A stretch of DNA of 64,000 nt from Atrina japonica (GCA_030159075.1 BROG01000472.1:496001-560000); one strand, 5' to 3'; shown: positions 33,236 through 42,524, counted from the stretch's first letter. The notes: generated by a model from the sequence alone, not told the origin. Numbers and translations: made by a program.

Positions 33236-33357
33236 GGCAGCTCCATGGTGTGCCATTTGAATTGACCAATCAGAAGCCAGTATTCTGATGACGTCATCAA
33301 AACCGTTAAAAAGCGCCCCCTGGCGGCAAAATTCAAATGGCACACCATGGAGCTGCC
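33236..33357. repeat. Terminal hairpin (right) with full loop
   Basis: Arms GGCAGCTCCATGGTGTGCCA... and ...TGGCACACCATGGAGCTGCC flank a loop containing TGATGACGTCATCA (palindromic CRE) and GCGCCCCCTGGCGGC (33313-33327). Confidence 0.9.
33313..33327 (-). promoter_or_regulatory. CTCF-like motif in the terminal hairpin loop
   Basis: The minus strand reads GCCGCCAGGGGGCGC, very close to the core CTCF recognition pattern (CCACNAGGGGGCGC type). It is absent from the left hairpin because of a loop deletion. Binding in this organism is untested. Confidence 0.4.
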
Positions 33358-33367
33358 TATTACTACT

Positions 33368-33373
33368 CACATT
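33368..33373. repeat. Target site duplication of Polinton 1 (right)
   Basis: CACATT, identical to 22001-22006. Confidence 0.92.
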
Positions 33374-33379
33374 GTACAG

Positions 33380-34130
33380 CCTACAGGCCCATATCGCGAT
33401 ATATCTAGGTCATGTTATGACCAGAACCACAGACCACCGTCTGGCTTCACAGTTACAACAGAAAAAAGAAAGTAAGGCCTAGTGAAACTTTGTCAAGCAA
33501 GTCGATTTGTTTGCCTTCAATGGATATTCATATAAGAAACAATTCGTCACCCGCATCGTGTGAAATTAGGTCGTGTGAAATGGGCTTACTTATGTAGGTT
33601 ACGTACCAATCAGTCATCGTGGTTCCCAGCTGCTTGGTAAAAATGTCAAATAAAATGGCTTCTTTCAGTTGTCATAAATTAATATTAGCTGACTCACTTC
33701 TTGTAAGTCACACTAAATCTTTCTATAGTATATCCCATTTATAATATCAGAATTCAAACGCAAATTCGTTGTAAATACATTATTCAGCATACTCATGCGC
33801 AGCAGCCATTTGCAATTTCAATTCTCTTCTGACACATTTTACCTTCCGGTTACCAAGCAGACGAATATTCTAAAATAACTTAAAAACAATCTGACACTTA
33901 TTCAAAATTTTCCATATCAATATTTTCTTTCAAAATGATATAAAAAGAAGAAAATAAACCTTAATTCCATTTAGTTTTTCGGACAGAAAAGGGGAACTAC
34001 TTCTCATGTCAAAACAGCTGTTGAGCTATACGTCATACGTAAACACACCCCCGCAAATTCAGTATACCGGAATGAATTTAGTATCCAGTAGACAACATTT
34101 TCACTGAAAAATGGTAATATATATAAATAT
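33380..34130. other. Right part of the outer element, no gene
   Basis: No supported coding frame. It continues the host element interrupted by the Polinton. Confidence 0.3.
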
Positions 34131-34270
34131 AAGGATTATTTTTCATTTTTTTGACTTCATTCGAATATAATGGCAATGCATTATGGAAAAAAATTCAATG
34201 TGCAGCACTTCGTGCTGCACAGAATTGCCATTATATTCGAATGAAGTCAAAAAAATTAAAAACAATCCTT
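34131..34270. repeat. 140-bp foldback element with a nested hairpin
   Basis: AAGGATTATTTTTCATTTTT... pairs with ...AAAAATTAAAAACAATCCTT, and the arms continue through GACTTCATTCGAATATAATG GCAAT: 47-base arms with few mismatches. At the centre TGTGCAGCAC-TTC-GTGCTGCACA is a perfect inner hairpin. No coding frame. Confidence 0.85.
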
Positions 34271-34415
34271 AATTACGACAAAATATCTTGTTATAACAAG
34301 ATAATCATCTTGTTATTACGACATAATATCTTGTTATAACAAGATAATTGATATGTCGTCATAACAACATAATAAGTCGTTATAACAAGATATATGTCAT
34401 AATAACGACATTTAT
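34270..34415. repeat. Palindromic TAACAAGATAT array next to the right end of the outer element
   Basis: Units such as ATCTTGTTATAACAAGATAA, the same family as 19950-20325, mirrored at the other end. Confidence 0.85.
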
Positions 34416-34454
34416 TTATTACTACTTGTGGCATGTGTCGGCTTCCGTACAATC

Positions 34455-35136
34455 ATATCTGAGGCGTAGTAAGGATTTCTTATATGGAATGTCTTTCACC
34501 GAAGTAAATTTAGAGACTTCCGAAGAAATCCTGTTAATAACTCCTTTTAATAAGACGATTTGTTTTGACTTTTATTTTCGTTTTCATTTCCTTCTGTTGG
34601 GAGTGGTTTTCGAAAGAAAATGTCAACTTTTACAAAACCTCTACGGAATGTGATTTAAGAAAAATTAAATTCAACTTGTTTTACATCAATCAACCCCGGA
34701 ATAAAAAATGTTAATGATTTCTGAGAATGAGGCTGGATATGTTATTATTTTCTTGTGACGCACTAAGCAATGTGTTTATATATCGAATTTAAGATAAAGG
34801 TATAAATAGTCAAAGGAAATATATTTCCTATATCATTAATTAATACATTTTCTGGAAGTTATTTGAATGTTTTGTTGGCGAAACATATATCTTTCTTGAC
34901 AAAGGTAATTACATGAGGTTCGTATACATTCTAAAGATTTATGGATTTGTTCCCATATAGATGACACAAGTCAAATATTTTGTTCCTACATGGTTGCTGA
35001 ATTGTTTCTCTGAAAAGGGATTTTACGATAATTTACGATTTTAAAACGGAAACTGGGTAAGGCAAGAGGGAAATGTTGATATAATAGCTGTACAGTACTG
35101 AAGGCATGTCTTGTTCAAATGGTTTAATAAGAGAAA
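34455..35136. other. No supported gene
   Basis: A frame of about 70 codons (34441-34653, with RRSKDFLYGMSFTEVNLETS) is open but has no family match, start context or splice support. Confidence 0.3.
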
Positions 35137-37455
35137 ACGACGGTTCCAAGTAATAACCACAAATGGGCCTCACTTAACATTAGAAATCACTTCTATTAGT
35201 GTCCACAGATGAACCTCAGTTAACATTAACGACTGTTCCAAGTAATGGCCACAAATCGGCCTTAGTTAATTTGGACACGTAGATTTGAATTGTGTTTCAA
35301 ATTCCTATTGTATTTATTTACCTGTATGAACTTACTTGTGGTTTTCTTGATATATTTACGAGCCGGCCTGGCTCAGTCGGTAGCGCGCTCGACTCTGGAT
35401 CGTGAGGTCCTGAGTTCGAGTCCCGCCGGCGACAGGTTGGTTTCCTTTCTTTTGGATGAAACGGTAAAAGAACGGCCAAAATTTGAAGCCCTTCACCGGC
35501 ATTTGGTGACGTCTCCATATCAGTGAAATATTCTTGAGTGGGACGTTAAACAAACAAACAATGGTATATTTACCTCCCTTTAGGAAATATACTACTTAAT
35601 CCTTTTATGGATTGTGAACATTTATTTTTGTGTGCGATAATTTTCTAACATGAGGGTGATCTCCCTTATTTAAACCTTGCAACTGTGTATGCAGGTAAAA
35701 TTAATGTCTTTTTGTGAGTACTTTTCATGTCTTTTGTTTTATTTCAACTTTCTTTTCTCAGTGTTTAGATTTGGCTAGCTGTGTCCAGTTTGGACCAGTT
35801 TTCTGTATAGTATATATGTTGGACAAATTTAACACTACTTTAGTTTACCTTAGTTAACATTAACCAGCACTTCCAGTAGTGACCACAGATGGACCTTAGT
35901 TAACATTAACCACCACTTCCAGTAGTGACCACAGATGCACCTCATTTAACATAAACACTCACTTCCAGTAATGACCACAGATGGGTCTTGGTTAACATTA
36001 ACCACCACTTGAAGTAGTGACCACAGATGGACCTTAGTAAACATTAACGACCGCTCTAAGTATTGACCACAGGTGGGTCTTATTAACATTAACGATCACT
36101 TCCAGTAGTGACCACAGAAGGGCCTTAGTTAACATTAACTAACATTAACGATCACTTCCAGTAGTGACCACAGATGGACCTTAGTTAACATTAACCACCA
36201 CTTCCAGTAGTGACCACAGATGGACCCTAGTTAACATTAACCACCACGTCCAGTAGTGACCGCAGATGAAACTCGGTTAACATTAACAATCATTCCAGTA
36301 ATGACCACAGATGGTCCCCGGTTGTTATTAACGATCACTTCCATGTAATGACCACAAATGGACCTTGGTTATCATTAATGATCATTTCAAGAAGTGACCA
36401 CAGATGAACCTTACTTAGAATTAACCATCACTTCAAGTACTTACCACAGATAAACCTTGGTTAACATTAACGACTGATCCATGTAATGACCACAAGTGAA
36501 TCTTGGTTATCATTAACGGTCATTTCCAGTAATGACGACAGATGAGCCTTTGTTAACATTAACCACCACTTCCAGTAGTGACCACAGATGAACCTTAGTT
36601 AACATTAACCACCACTTCCAGTAGTGACCACAGATCAACCTTAGTTAACATTAACCACCACTTCCAGTAGTGACCACAGATGAAGCTTAGTTAACATTAA
36701 CGATCACTTTCAGTAATAATCACAGATGGACCTCAGTTAATATTAACGATCACTTCCAGTAGTGACCACAGATGGGCCTTAGTTAACATTAACGATTGTT
36801 CCAAATAATGACCACAGATGGGCCTTAGCTAACATTAACCACCACTTCCAGTAGTGACCACAGATGGGCCTTAGCTAACATTAACCACCACTTCCAGTAG
36901 TGACCACAGATGGACCTTAGTTAACATTAACGATCACTTCCAGTAGTGACCACAGAAGGGCCTTAGTTAACATTAATCACCACTTCCAGTAGTGACCACA
37001 GATGGACCTTAGTTAACATTAACGATCACTTCCAGTAGTGACCACAGAAGGGCCTTAGTTAACATTAACGATCACTTCCAGTAGTGACCACAGGTGGACC
37101 TTAGTTAACATTAACGATCACTTCCAGTAGTGACCACAGATGGACCACAGTTAACTTTAACGACCGTTCCAAGTATTGACCACAGGTGGGCCTTAGTTAA
37201 TATTAACGATCACTTCCAGTAGACCACAGATGGGCCTCAGTTAACATTAATGATTTTTCCAACTAATGACCACAGATGGACCTTAGTTAACATTAACCAC
37301 CACTTTCTGTAGTGACCACAGATGGACCTTAGTTAACATTAAACACCACTTCCAGTAGTGACCACAGATGGACCTTAGTTAATATTTACAATCACTTGTA
37401 GTACTGAGCACATATGGGTCTTAGTTAACAATAACGATCACTTCCAGTAATGGCC
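35137..37455. repeat. 46-bp minisatellite, interrupted at about 35275-35840
   Basis: The unit GATGGACCTTAGTTAACATT + AACCACCACTTCCAGTAGTG + ACCACA is repeated about 35 times from 35845 to 37455, with three more diverged units at 35137-35270. Between them lie about 560 bases that include a SINE, so the array predates that insertion or the block was captured inside it. Confidence 0.93.
35360..35561 (+). mobile_element. tRNA-derived SINE
   Basis: The head GAGCCGGCCTGGCTCAGTCG contains the A box (TGGCTCAGTCGGTAGCGC), and the B box is GAGTTCGAGTCCCGCC. The body is GACAGGTTGGTTTCC, and the 3' end is TTGAGTGGGACGTTAAACAA + ACAAACA. It is shorter than 9495-9749, lacking about 55 internal bases. Translated frames over it are artefacts. 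Confidence 0.9.
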
Positions 37456-37726
37456 ATCAATAACAAAATGTAATGAATAATGTTATTTCAGTAACTAGAT
37501 ATAGTTTTGATAATTACGAGAATAAAATCTTTGTAAAATTCTATGAACGAGAAACTTTAAGGCTGGGGTACATTAAATACTACTGGTTAACATGATGTTT
37601 GTTTCATACCTGTTGTTTTGAGTAATAAGCGTGATTGGTTTCACATTTTACTTCCTGCCTTTACATCGAAAATGGTTTGTGTATTTAAAATGTATACAAA
37701 TTACAGCTTCTTGAACTTTCAATAAA

Positions 37727-37911
37727 CAGTGAAACCTGTATGTATATAGGGTTCACCCAAGGCACCAGAAAATATTGATCTTTATGAGCAGGTGACGCTT
37801 ATACACAGGTTCAATTTAGTTGAAGTATGCAGTAAAGGGACTTGAAAAAATTGACCCCTATAAACAGGTATAAGCCTTATATAGAGGTGGCCACCATAGC
37901 AGGTTTTAATG
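37727..37911 (+). mobile_element. Tigger/pogo-like MITE, 185 bp
   Basis: Starts CAGTGAAACCTGTATGTATA and ends GGCCACCATAGCAGGTTTTA ATG, an imperfect inverted pair. It matches the element at 58270-58792 throughout (CACCCAAGG, CCAGAAAA, TTCAATT, GTTGAAGTATGCAG). Confidence 0.75.
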
Positions 37912-37914
37912 TAT

Positions 37915-38860
37915 TTGGTAGCATGTTAAGATTTTATAACTTCACGTTCTTCTACTTTCTCAAAAGCGTTTAAGCAATATTTGAATAATATGGAAAGTTA
38001 AATATTTTCCCCAATAGATATGCGATTTTAAACAGGATGTATAGTATTATATATATAAGTTTAACACACACATTATATATACACTTAAGTAGTAGGAAAG
38101 TGAGGGTACAGCTCTTCCGGTATGCCGTTGATATTTTTAGAAAGTACGGGAAATAAGCACATGGCATTGTTGATGTTTTGAGAACAAGCACGTGGCTATA
38201 TTTTGAAGCACATGGTGAAATCTGCGTGGTATTGTTGATGTTTGTAAAAGGCGGCGAAAATGGATTAGCTGTTTGTTTGAATTTTAAATAAGTACGGGAA
38301 AATTATCTATAGCTCGGATTAGGATTTAAAGGTCAGAAAGGTGAAGAATTGGGTTGTATACTTAAGGTATTAGTCGATCAGCTGTTCTTTGTATTAGTAA
38401 TTTAAATTTGGAAAAGTACGGGAAAAAGTCGTACGATGTTTGTTGGTCAACATAAAAGCAAATGGTCATTTCCACGTGGTAGAGTTGATGTTTTGAGAGA
38501 AAGCGTGTGGCTATATTTTGCTATGAAGTACTGAAGTACTTTTTAAACATATACCCCCTTAATTTTACAACATTCAAAGATGAGTACTCAGTACAAATGG
38601 GTGATGTGTATACGAACCATGTGGGGGATCTGAAGAAACGATCATGGAAAGTCACTGGTTTAGAAGCAGACAGGAATGTGAAGAAGATTTTTTAGTTAAG
38701 GTCGCAAACGTTGGTTACAGTTTGCCCGACTGTTATGGGAGTCAAGAATATATAGTAAAACGCAAAGTATTGTCGATATAGAATTCGTATCCCTCATTAA
38801 GTGTAATGATTTATTTTCGCGGATTTTGTTTTTTTCGAAATTTAGATTTTCCCGTAAAAA
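37915..38860. other. No gene; diverged direct repeat
   Basis: AAGTACGGGAAA and CGTGGCTATATTTTG recur at about 38140-38210 and 38410-38520, a loose direct repeat of about 300 bases. No coding support; this is the region left of the second Polinton relic, whose left end I could not find. Confidence 0.4.
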
Positions 38861-38870
38861 AATTAATGAT

Positions 38871-38893
38871 ATGCAAATGACTGTCTATATAAA
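38871..38893 (+). promoter_or_regulatory. Octamer plus TATA promoter
   Basis: A perfect octamer ATGCAAAT (38871-38878) is eight bases upstream of TATATAAA (38886-38893), about 38 bases before the start of the CYGC-family gene. This is a compact RNA polymerase II core promoter. Confidence 0.5.
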
Positions 38894-38930
38894 GTGAAAC
38901 CAATTTGTTCATTTATCATCATTTTACGAT

Positions 38931-39328
38931 AAGGAACAGAGCTATTCAAACTACACCGAGAGGGAATGGAAAGCAGTATATGCTGAAGCGTTGAGAGAAA
39001 CTATTCAAGACGTTTTTGTGAGCAAGTGTTACGGTTGTAAGGTTGATCACCCCAGTCAAACCCAACATACGTGTTTAATGCCGTTTAGGGAGGAATATTT
39101 ATTATGTTATTACTTCCATGAAGCTTTAGACTCTTTAGATGAATCGGCTATGCTAAAAAAAATGAAGAACGGCTTCAGAGATCTTCCATTCCCGAAGACT
39201 TCATAAACATTTACAAGCAAAAGTTTTATTTTGTAGATTGGAGAGCTACAGTGTGGAAATCAGTAGATAACCATGGTTTCATATTTGATAGGGTGGAAAG
39301 TTTGATTAAATTGGACAGATTGTTTTAA
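38931..39328 (+). pseudogene. CYGC-family Polinton protein, second copy
   Basis: Homologous to 31221-31639: EQSYSNYTEREWKAVYAEAL, VSKCYGCKVDHPSQTQHTCL, then a frameshift in an A-run at about 39155-39163, then IPEDFINIYKQKFYFVDWRA and a stop at 39326-39328. The start codon position holds AAG (38931) where the first copy has ATG. Order and orientation relative to the neighbour at 39608 differ from element 1, showing rearrangement. Confidence 0.7.
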
Positions 39329-39329
39329 C

Positions 39330-39640
39330 ATGGAACAGACCTATACCGACATTGTCCCACTTCATTCCGACTATTTATTCTTCGAAGATAGAGTAAAATC
39401 GTTTTTGTGTTGGCCGCCGCAGGTGAGTCACACACCGCGGGACTTAGCAAGAGGCGGACTATTTTATTTAGGAATTTGTGACAACGTTGTCTGTTTTTAC
39501 TGTGGAGTGTAAGTTTCACATTGGGCACACTTTGAACAACCGTTGATTCTACATAGACTTTTGTCACCTGAGTGTGTTTTTCTACGAATCATTGGAGTGT
39601 CTACATCATGTCAGAACTTACAGGAGATGAAGTCCACCAA
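39330..39640 (+). pseudogene. BIR-domain (inhibitor of apoptosis) gene with in-frame stop
   Basis: From ATG at 39330: RVKSFLCWPPQVSHTPRDLA, then GGLFYLGICDNVVCFYCGV, a TAA at 39510, and in the same frame VSHWAHFEQPLILHRLLSPE CVF. Zinc-ligand spacing C-x2-C (CFYC) and H-x6-C (HRLLSPEC) and the R..SF..WP start are those of a BIR domain, which binds caspases or pro-apoptotic proteins. A single stop codon splits the domain. There is no RING tail. It starts two bases after the CYGC gene ends, so both appear to belong to the relic. IAP genes are often captured by insect and mollusc DNA viruses; here the carrier is a Polinton (inference). Confidence 0.72.
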
Positions 39641-39859
39641 GATGTAATTATAGAAGATATGTGGTATTCCCTTATTTCAATGACAGTTGAGAACATTATC
39701 ATCCACATTAAAAGTCGAGTGTGTGGTTCAATGTGGACCAAAGAAGAACATATTGACTTAAATTTTGATTCAGCTATACATTCATTATATTATGATGATA
39801 TTATTTCTCGATGGATATTAATTGATTCAAATCCAGTGTATGACATCTATAGAATGTAA
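39608..39859 (+). CDS. Unknown protein of the second Polinton relic
   Basis: ATG at 39608 (MSELTGDEVHQDVIIEDMWY) gives 83 codons ending LIDSNPVYDIYRM. The acidic start and NPxYxxIYxx end recall the 30801-31058 frame weakly. It overlaps the decayed end of the BIR gene. No domain recognised. Confidence 0.45.
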   Translation: MSELTGDEVHQDVIIEDMWYSLISMTVENIIIHIKSRVCGSMWTKEEHIDLNFDSAIHSLYYDDIISRWILIDSNPVYDIYRM

Positions 39860-40220
39860 ATCTTAAATACTTTCTGGAATGCGGTAATATTTTATTTTGA
39901 TAGCTACATTTCATATTTACTGGAAAAAATTAAAACACTATCTCTATCACAATATTAGTGTGAATTGTTTGTATAACTGAATAAAATTTAAATTTGTATA
40001 TATTTTTTGGTCTTTTGTCAAATCACTGAAAAATACTTAAAATGTGTCAATCTCGCTGATAAGTGTTTAAGAAAAAAAAATACCGATGCAGTATGTCGGA
40101 TGATGAAATAACACATCACCAAGACAGGTACATTTTTAGTATTTACAACTTGTTAGATAAGTCATATAAATGCTCAAACGTAGGAAATATTTTGATTTAT
40201 AAATATACAATATGTTAGAA

Positions 40221-40343
40221 CAGTGGACCCCAAAAGTTCTATGAAGCTGTCAAAGCAAAAGGTGAAAAGTCTTTCAGTTATAACCAAATTAAACGATTCC
40301 TGCACAGCCAGGATACTTACTCATTACTGTGTGATGTAAAATA
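40221..40343 (+). pseudogene. Polinton integrase N-terminal fragment
   Basis: GPQKFYEAVKAKGEKSFSYN followed by QIKRFLHSQDTYSLL corresponds to GVQPLYREVKRRKYPISLNE and VKQWLKEQDTYTLH in the integrase at 27380. It is cut off at 40343, where a different, tandemly repeated sequence begins. Confidence 0.6.
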
Positions 40344-40344
40344 A

Positions 40345-40500
40345 GCGATCTGACACAAGATCCTTTTCCACCATAAATGTAAATAAACGATCTAACGCAA
40401 GATCCTTTTCCACCATAAATGAAAATAAACGATCTGACGCATGTACCCTTTTTCCACCGTAAACGGGGATAATCGTTCCAGTGCAAGACCCTTTTCCTCC
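40345..40500. repeat. About 45-bp tandem repeat, about 3-4 copies
   Basis: Units contain ACGATCTRACGCAAGATCCT + TTTCCACCAT + AAATGTAAATAA, decaying to the right (CATGTACCCTTTTTCCACC). Right after it (40530-40680) lies another short repeat, CCAGTCGGGACCACTTYCGA + GGTT. Confidence 0.8.
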
Positions 40501-40774
40501 AGTTGTACCCCCCTCTAGGACCACATGAGCCGAGAGCCAGTCGGGACCACTTTCGAGGTTCGCCGCCAGGTCGGTGCCAGTCGGGACCACTTCCGAGGTT
40601 GGTCGCCGATCGAGAGCCAGTCGAGAGTCAGGCGTGACCAATTTTGAGGTTCGCCGCTGGGTGCGTGGTCGCCGCTAGGTGGTTGATTTAATCGATAAGA
40701 TTTTTTTAAAAATATTTTTTTTACCCGAGAATCGCGTGATAAGAATTGAGAAATAGTTTAAGGAAATACTTGGC

Positions 40775-41160
40775 AAGGCAAAAATCATGACGGTTCTCTC
40801 AACAATGAAATCTCTTCATAGGAGGGGGGTATGATCGATGAAAAAAAAATTACGAAACGGTTTCGAACTTTATGCGATGGACGACGAGCGAAGAAGAGAT
40901 CAAGAAAGATTTAGATTTGATAAGACCCAAATTTTGTCGAGTGATTTGCGAAATGAAAGAACGAGGTTTGACGAAAAACAAATTTGGTCGAGTGATGAGC
41001 GAACTGAAAGAACGAGATTGGATGACAGTGTGTTAGGAGAGGGGGTCCTAGCGCAGCTGGACCCTCCCGCCCTCCTAACACCCGTCCTGTGCGCCAGACC
41101 CCACTATAGACCCCTGCCTCCTTATCCCAAATTCCTCCATATCGGGGCCCTTTGTCGTCA
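40775..41160 (+). pseudogene. Unknown gene, version A
   Basis: In one frame from about 40785: IMTVLSTMKSLHRRGV, a stop, SMKKKLRNGFELY and a highly charged stretch of repeats (RTRFDEKQIWSSDERTERTR). The opening aligns with ETMTVLSKMRDLYRRGLWSM at 41462-41521, so this is an older or diverged copy of the gene at 41440-41865. Family not recognised. Confidence 0.45.
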
Positions 41161-41214
41161 ACGCCACTCCCGTGCTATAAAAATCTCCAAAATCGGGTAA
41201 ATATCAACCACGGA

Positions 41215-41345
41215 ATTAAGATCGAGTTCAAAGGTCAAAATCTCCCCCAAAATTCCACCCCCAGTCAAAGGTCAAAATCCTCCCGAAAATTCCATCCCCC
41301 CCAGTCAAAGGTCAAAATCTTCCCGAAAATTCCATCCTCCCGAAA
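41215..41345. repeat. About 38-bp tandem repeat
   Basis: Three units of CAGTCAAAGGTCAAAATCYT + CCCGAAAATTCCATCC upstream of the GC-rich gene. Confidence 0.8.
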
Positions 41346-41439
41346 ATCCCCGGAAAAATTCCCCGCCCCTCAACTCCCCGATAATGCGGCTCCCCCCATC
41401 ATTCACGCCCCCTCCCCGCATCTTTCTTCCGAGCGACTT

Positions 41440-41865
41440 AAAGAAAACGCGCGCGTGCAAGAAACCATGACCGTTCTGTCCAAGATGAGAGACCTGTACC
41501 GGCGGGGGCTCTGGTCCATGAAAAACGTCTACGCGCTCGTCTCGCGATACCTCAACGGCACCACGCCCGAAGAGGTGATCCGCCGAGAGCTCGACCGCGC
41601 GGTCCGCCCGCGATTCGACCCGATCATGAACGAGCTGAAGAGAGACGGGAGAGAAAAGAACCTCGACGACGCGTTGAATATCTCGGCGATACTCTCTTCT
41701 CGGCATCGAGCGAGGGCGAGACCTCGTCCTAAAGCGAAGCGTTTGGACGGAGCTCAACGAAACGTTTTCGCGTCCCTGGAACGAAAACGTGGATTGGATG
41801 GCGGTGAGGCGATCGTTGCCCGAAAGTCCGTCTCGCAGTATGTGCACTTGCATCGCCATAAATAA
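41440..41865 (+). CDS. GC-rich unknown gene, version B
   Basis: The frame is open from 41152 but protein-like only from about 41440: ETMTVLSKMRDLYRRGLWSM, ALVSRYLNGTTPEEVIRREL, FDPIMNELKRDGREKNLDDA and a basic tail SSRHRARARPRPKAKR to TAA at 41865. G/C at third positions is far above that of every neighbour (the block looks near 60% GC in a roughly one-third GC region), pointing to recent transfer from a GC-rich source, possibly a large DNA virus. The first ATG in the protein-like part is 41467. It overlaps a long minus-strand frame (41305-41931) that is likely its shadow. A TATA-like GCTATAAAAA lies at about 41172. No domain recognised. Confidence 0.5.
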   Translation, partial: KENARVQETMTVLSKMRDLYRRGLWSMKNVYALVSRYLNGTTPEEVIRRELDRAVRPRFDPIMNELKRDGREKNLDDALNISAILSSRHRARARPRPKAKRLDGAQRNVFASLERKRGLDGGEAIVARKSVSQYVHLHRHK

Positions 41866-41867
41866 AT

Positions 41868-42524
41868 TTTTTCCCAATATCGTTGCCAGTTTTTGTACTT
41901 GTCTCCATCTCCAAGCCCAGGCTTCTGACAATGAAAATGACCAACTACAATAGCACGAGCTAAACAGGTCTTGTCTTTATTCTTGATCGGTATCAAACTT
42001 CGCTTCTTGTTCAGCATGACTTTTTTTTTATCAAAACAGGTGTTATTTACGTTTTCCACTGCCTACAGGTTGTATGATATGGATCACCGACATGATGGTG
42101 GACCCATCTTCGATTCTAAAATTTTCATTACTCTGTTGTACTTTCTCAAATTTCTCCATGAATAGATCAGTATTCAGTTCTTTGGCATCCGTAAATTCTA
42201 CCCACACTTCACTTTTGTATATTGACTCGCATCCTATCCCGATCTTCACACTGTAGTTTGTTCTTGATATAAGTCAAAACATTTTTAATACCTCTGATAA
42301 CATTGATTTTAGAAAAATGTTTAAACTTGACTTCTGGGCTTTTTAAATTTGCGTGATTTATGCTCGCTCAGGCTCTCTATTTCATAGTAATCACAATAAT
42401 CAGTTAGTTGTCTGTTTGCATTAAATCAATCACCCCGTCGGTCTCTCTGGTGAGCCTGTCTTTGACTTCTCGCCTGTTCTTGTCTTTCATTTAACACTAA
42501 ATCAAAGTTAGGTAAATTAGCCAT
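41868..42524 (-). pseudogene. Polinton DNA polymerase B, N-terminal region only
   Basis: Read leftwards from ATG at 42524 (MANLPNFDLVLNE), through broken frames with YYEIESLSEHKSRKFKKP, then EFTDAKELNTDLFMEKFEKV, QQSNENFRIEDGSTIMSVIH and SLIPIKNKDKTCLARAIVVG. The order 'IEVxxxxxxDLxxExxxxxxExVxQSNExFxxxxxxxIxVxHI' followed by 'IxNKDxxCLARAIVV' is the N-terminal signature of the protein-primed PolB of invertebrate Polintons. The exonuclease and polymerase domains are missing; sequence changes at about 41868 to the GC-rich block. It is divergent to the coiled-coil gene. Confidence 0.72.

Larger units (their letters stand above)
22007..33367 (+). mobile_element. Polinton/Maverick element 1, 11,361 bp, PolB-less and decayed
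   Basis: The ends are defined by the 6-bp duplication, a terminal AGTAGTAATAGGCAG on both sides (inverted) and long TIRs. Internally there are a packaging ATPase, chromodomain integrase, major capsid start, protease end and several small proteins of the Polinton/adintovirus type. Full Polintons are usually about 15-20 kb with protein-primed DNA polymerase B; no PolB or penton (minor capsid) frame was found here. Nearly all genes have one or more frameshifts, so the copy is non-autonomous and probably dead, yet its termini are nearly intact. Confidence 0.93.
32640..33367 (-). repeat. Right terminal inverted repeat of Polinton 1
   Basis: Inverted match to 22007-22590 with an extra tandem copy of a block of about 60 bases (GTTTCGGTTCTAAAAATAGA ... 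CAAAACTGGAAAAACCC, about 32820-32980). It carries the same motif set: YY1-like GCCAAGATGGCCGCC (about 33080), GGGCGTG-type box, CCAAT, three CACTTCCGGT, CRE TGACGTCA, and NRF1-like CATGCGCA. It also keeps the longer hairpin loop lost on the left. Confidence 0.9.
19922..34449. mobile_element. Outer inverted-repeat element split by nested insertions
   Basis: The left end TACGGAAGCCGATACTTGCC... (19922) and the reverse complement of the right end (34449 leftwards: TACGGAAGCCGACACATGCC...) match for about 60 bases, including GTAGTAATAAA and TGTCGTTA, and each is followed inward by an array of TAACAAGATAT units. Subtracting the Polinton with its duplicate and the 459-bp MITE leaves about 2.7 kb of host element. 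No transposase was found in it and no clear target duplication at the ends, so its class is unknown. A related end-like motif (GCTTCCGTA) also occurs at 21705-21713. Confidence 0.5.

Noticed and set aside
35360..35435. Possible genuine tRNA gene
   Set aside because: A and B boxes are good, but the acceptor stem and anticodon arm do not pair as a functional tRNA and the sequence continues into the SINE body.
41305..41931. 208-codon minus-strand frame opposite the GC-rich gene
   Set aside because: Long open antisense frames are expected in GC-rich coding DNA. The plus frame has the protein-like composition and a repeated relative at 40790.
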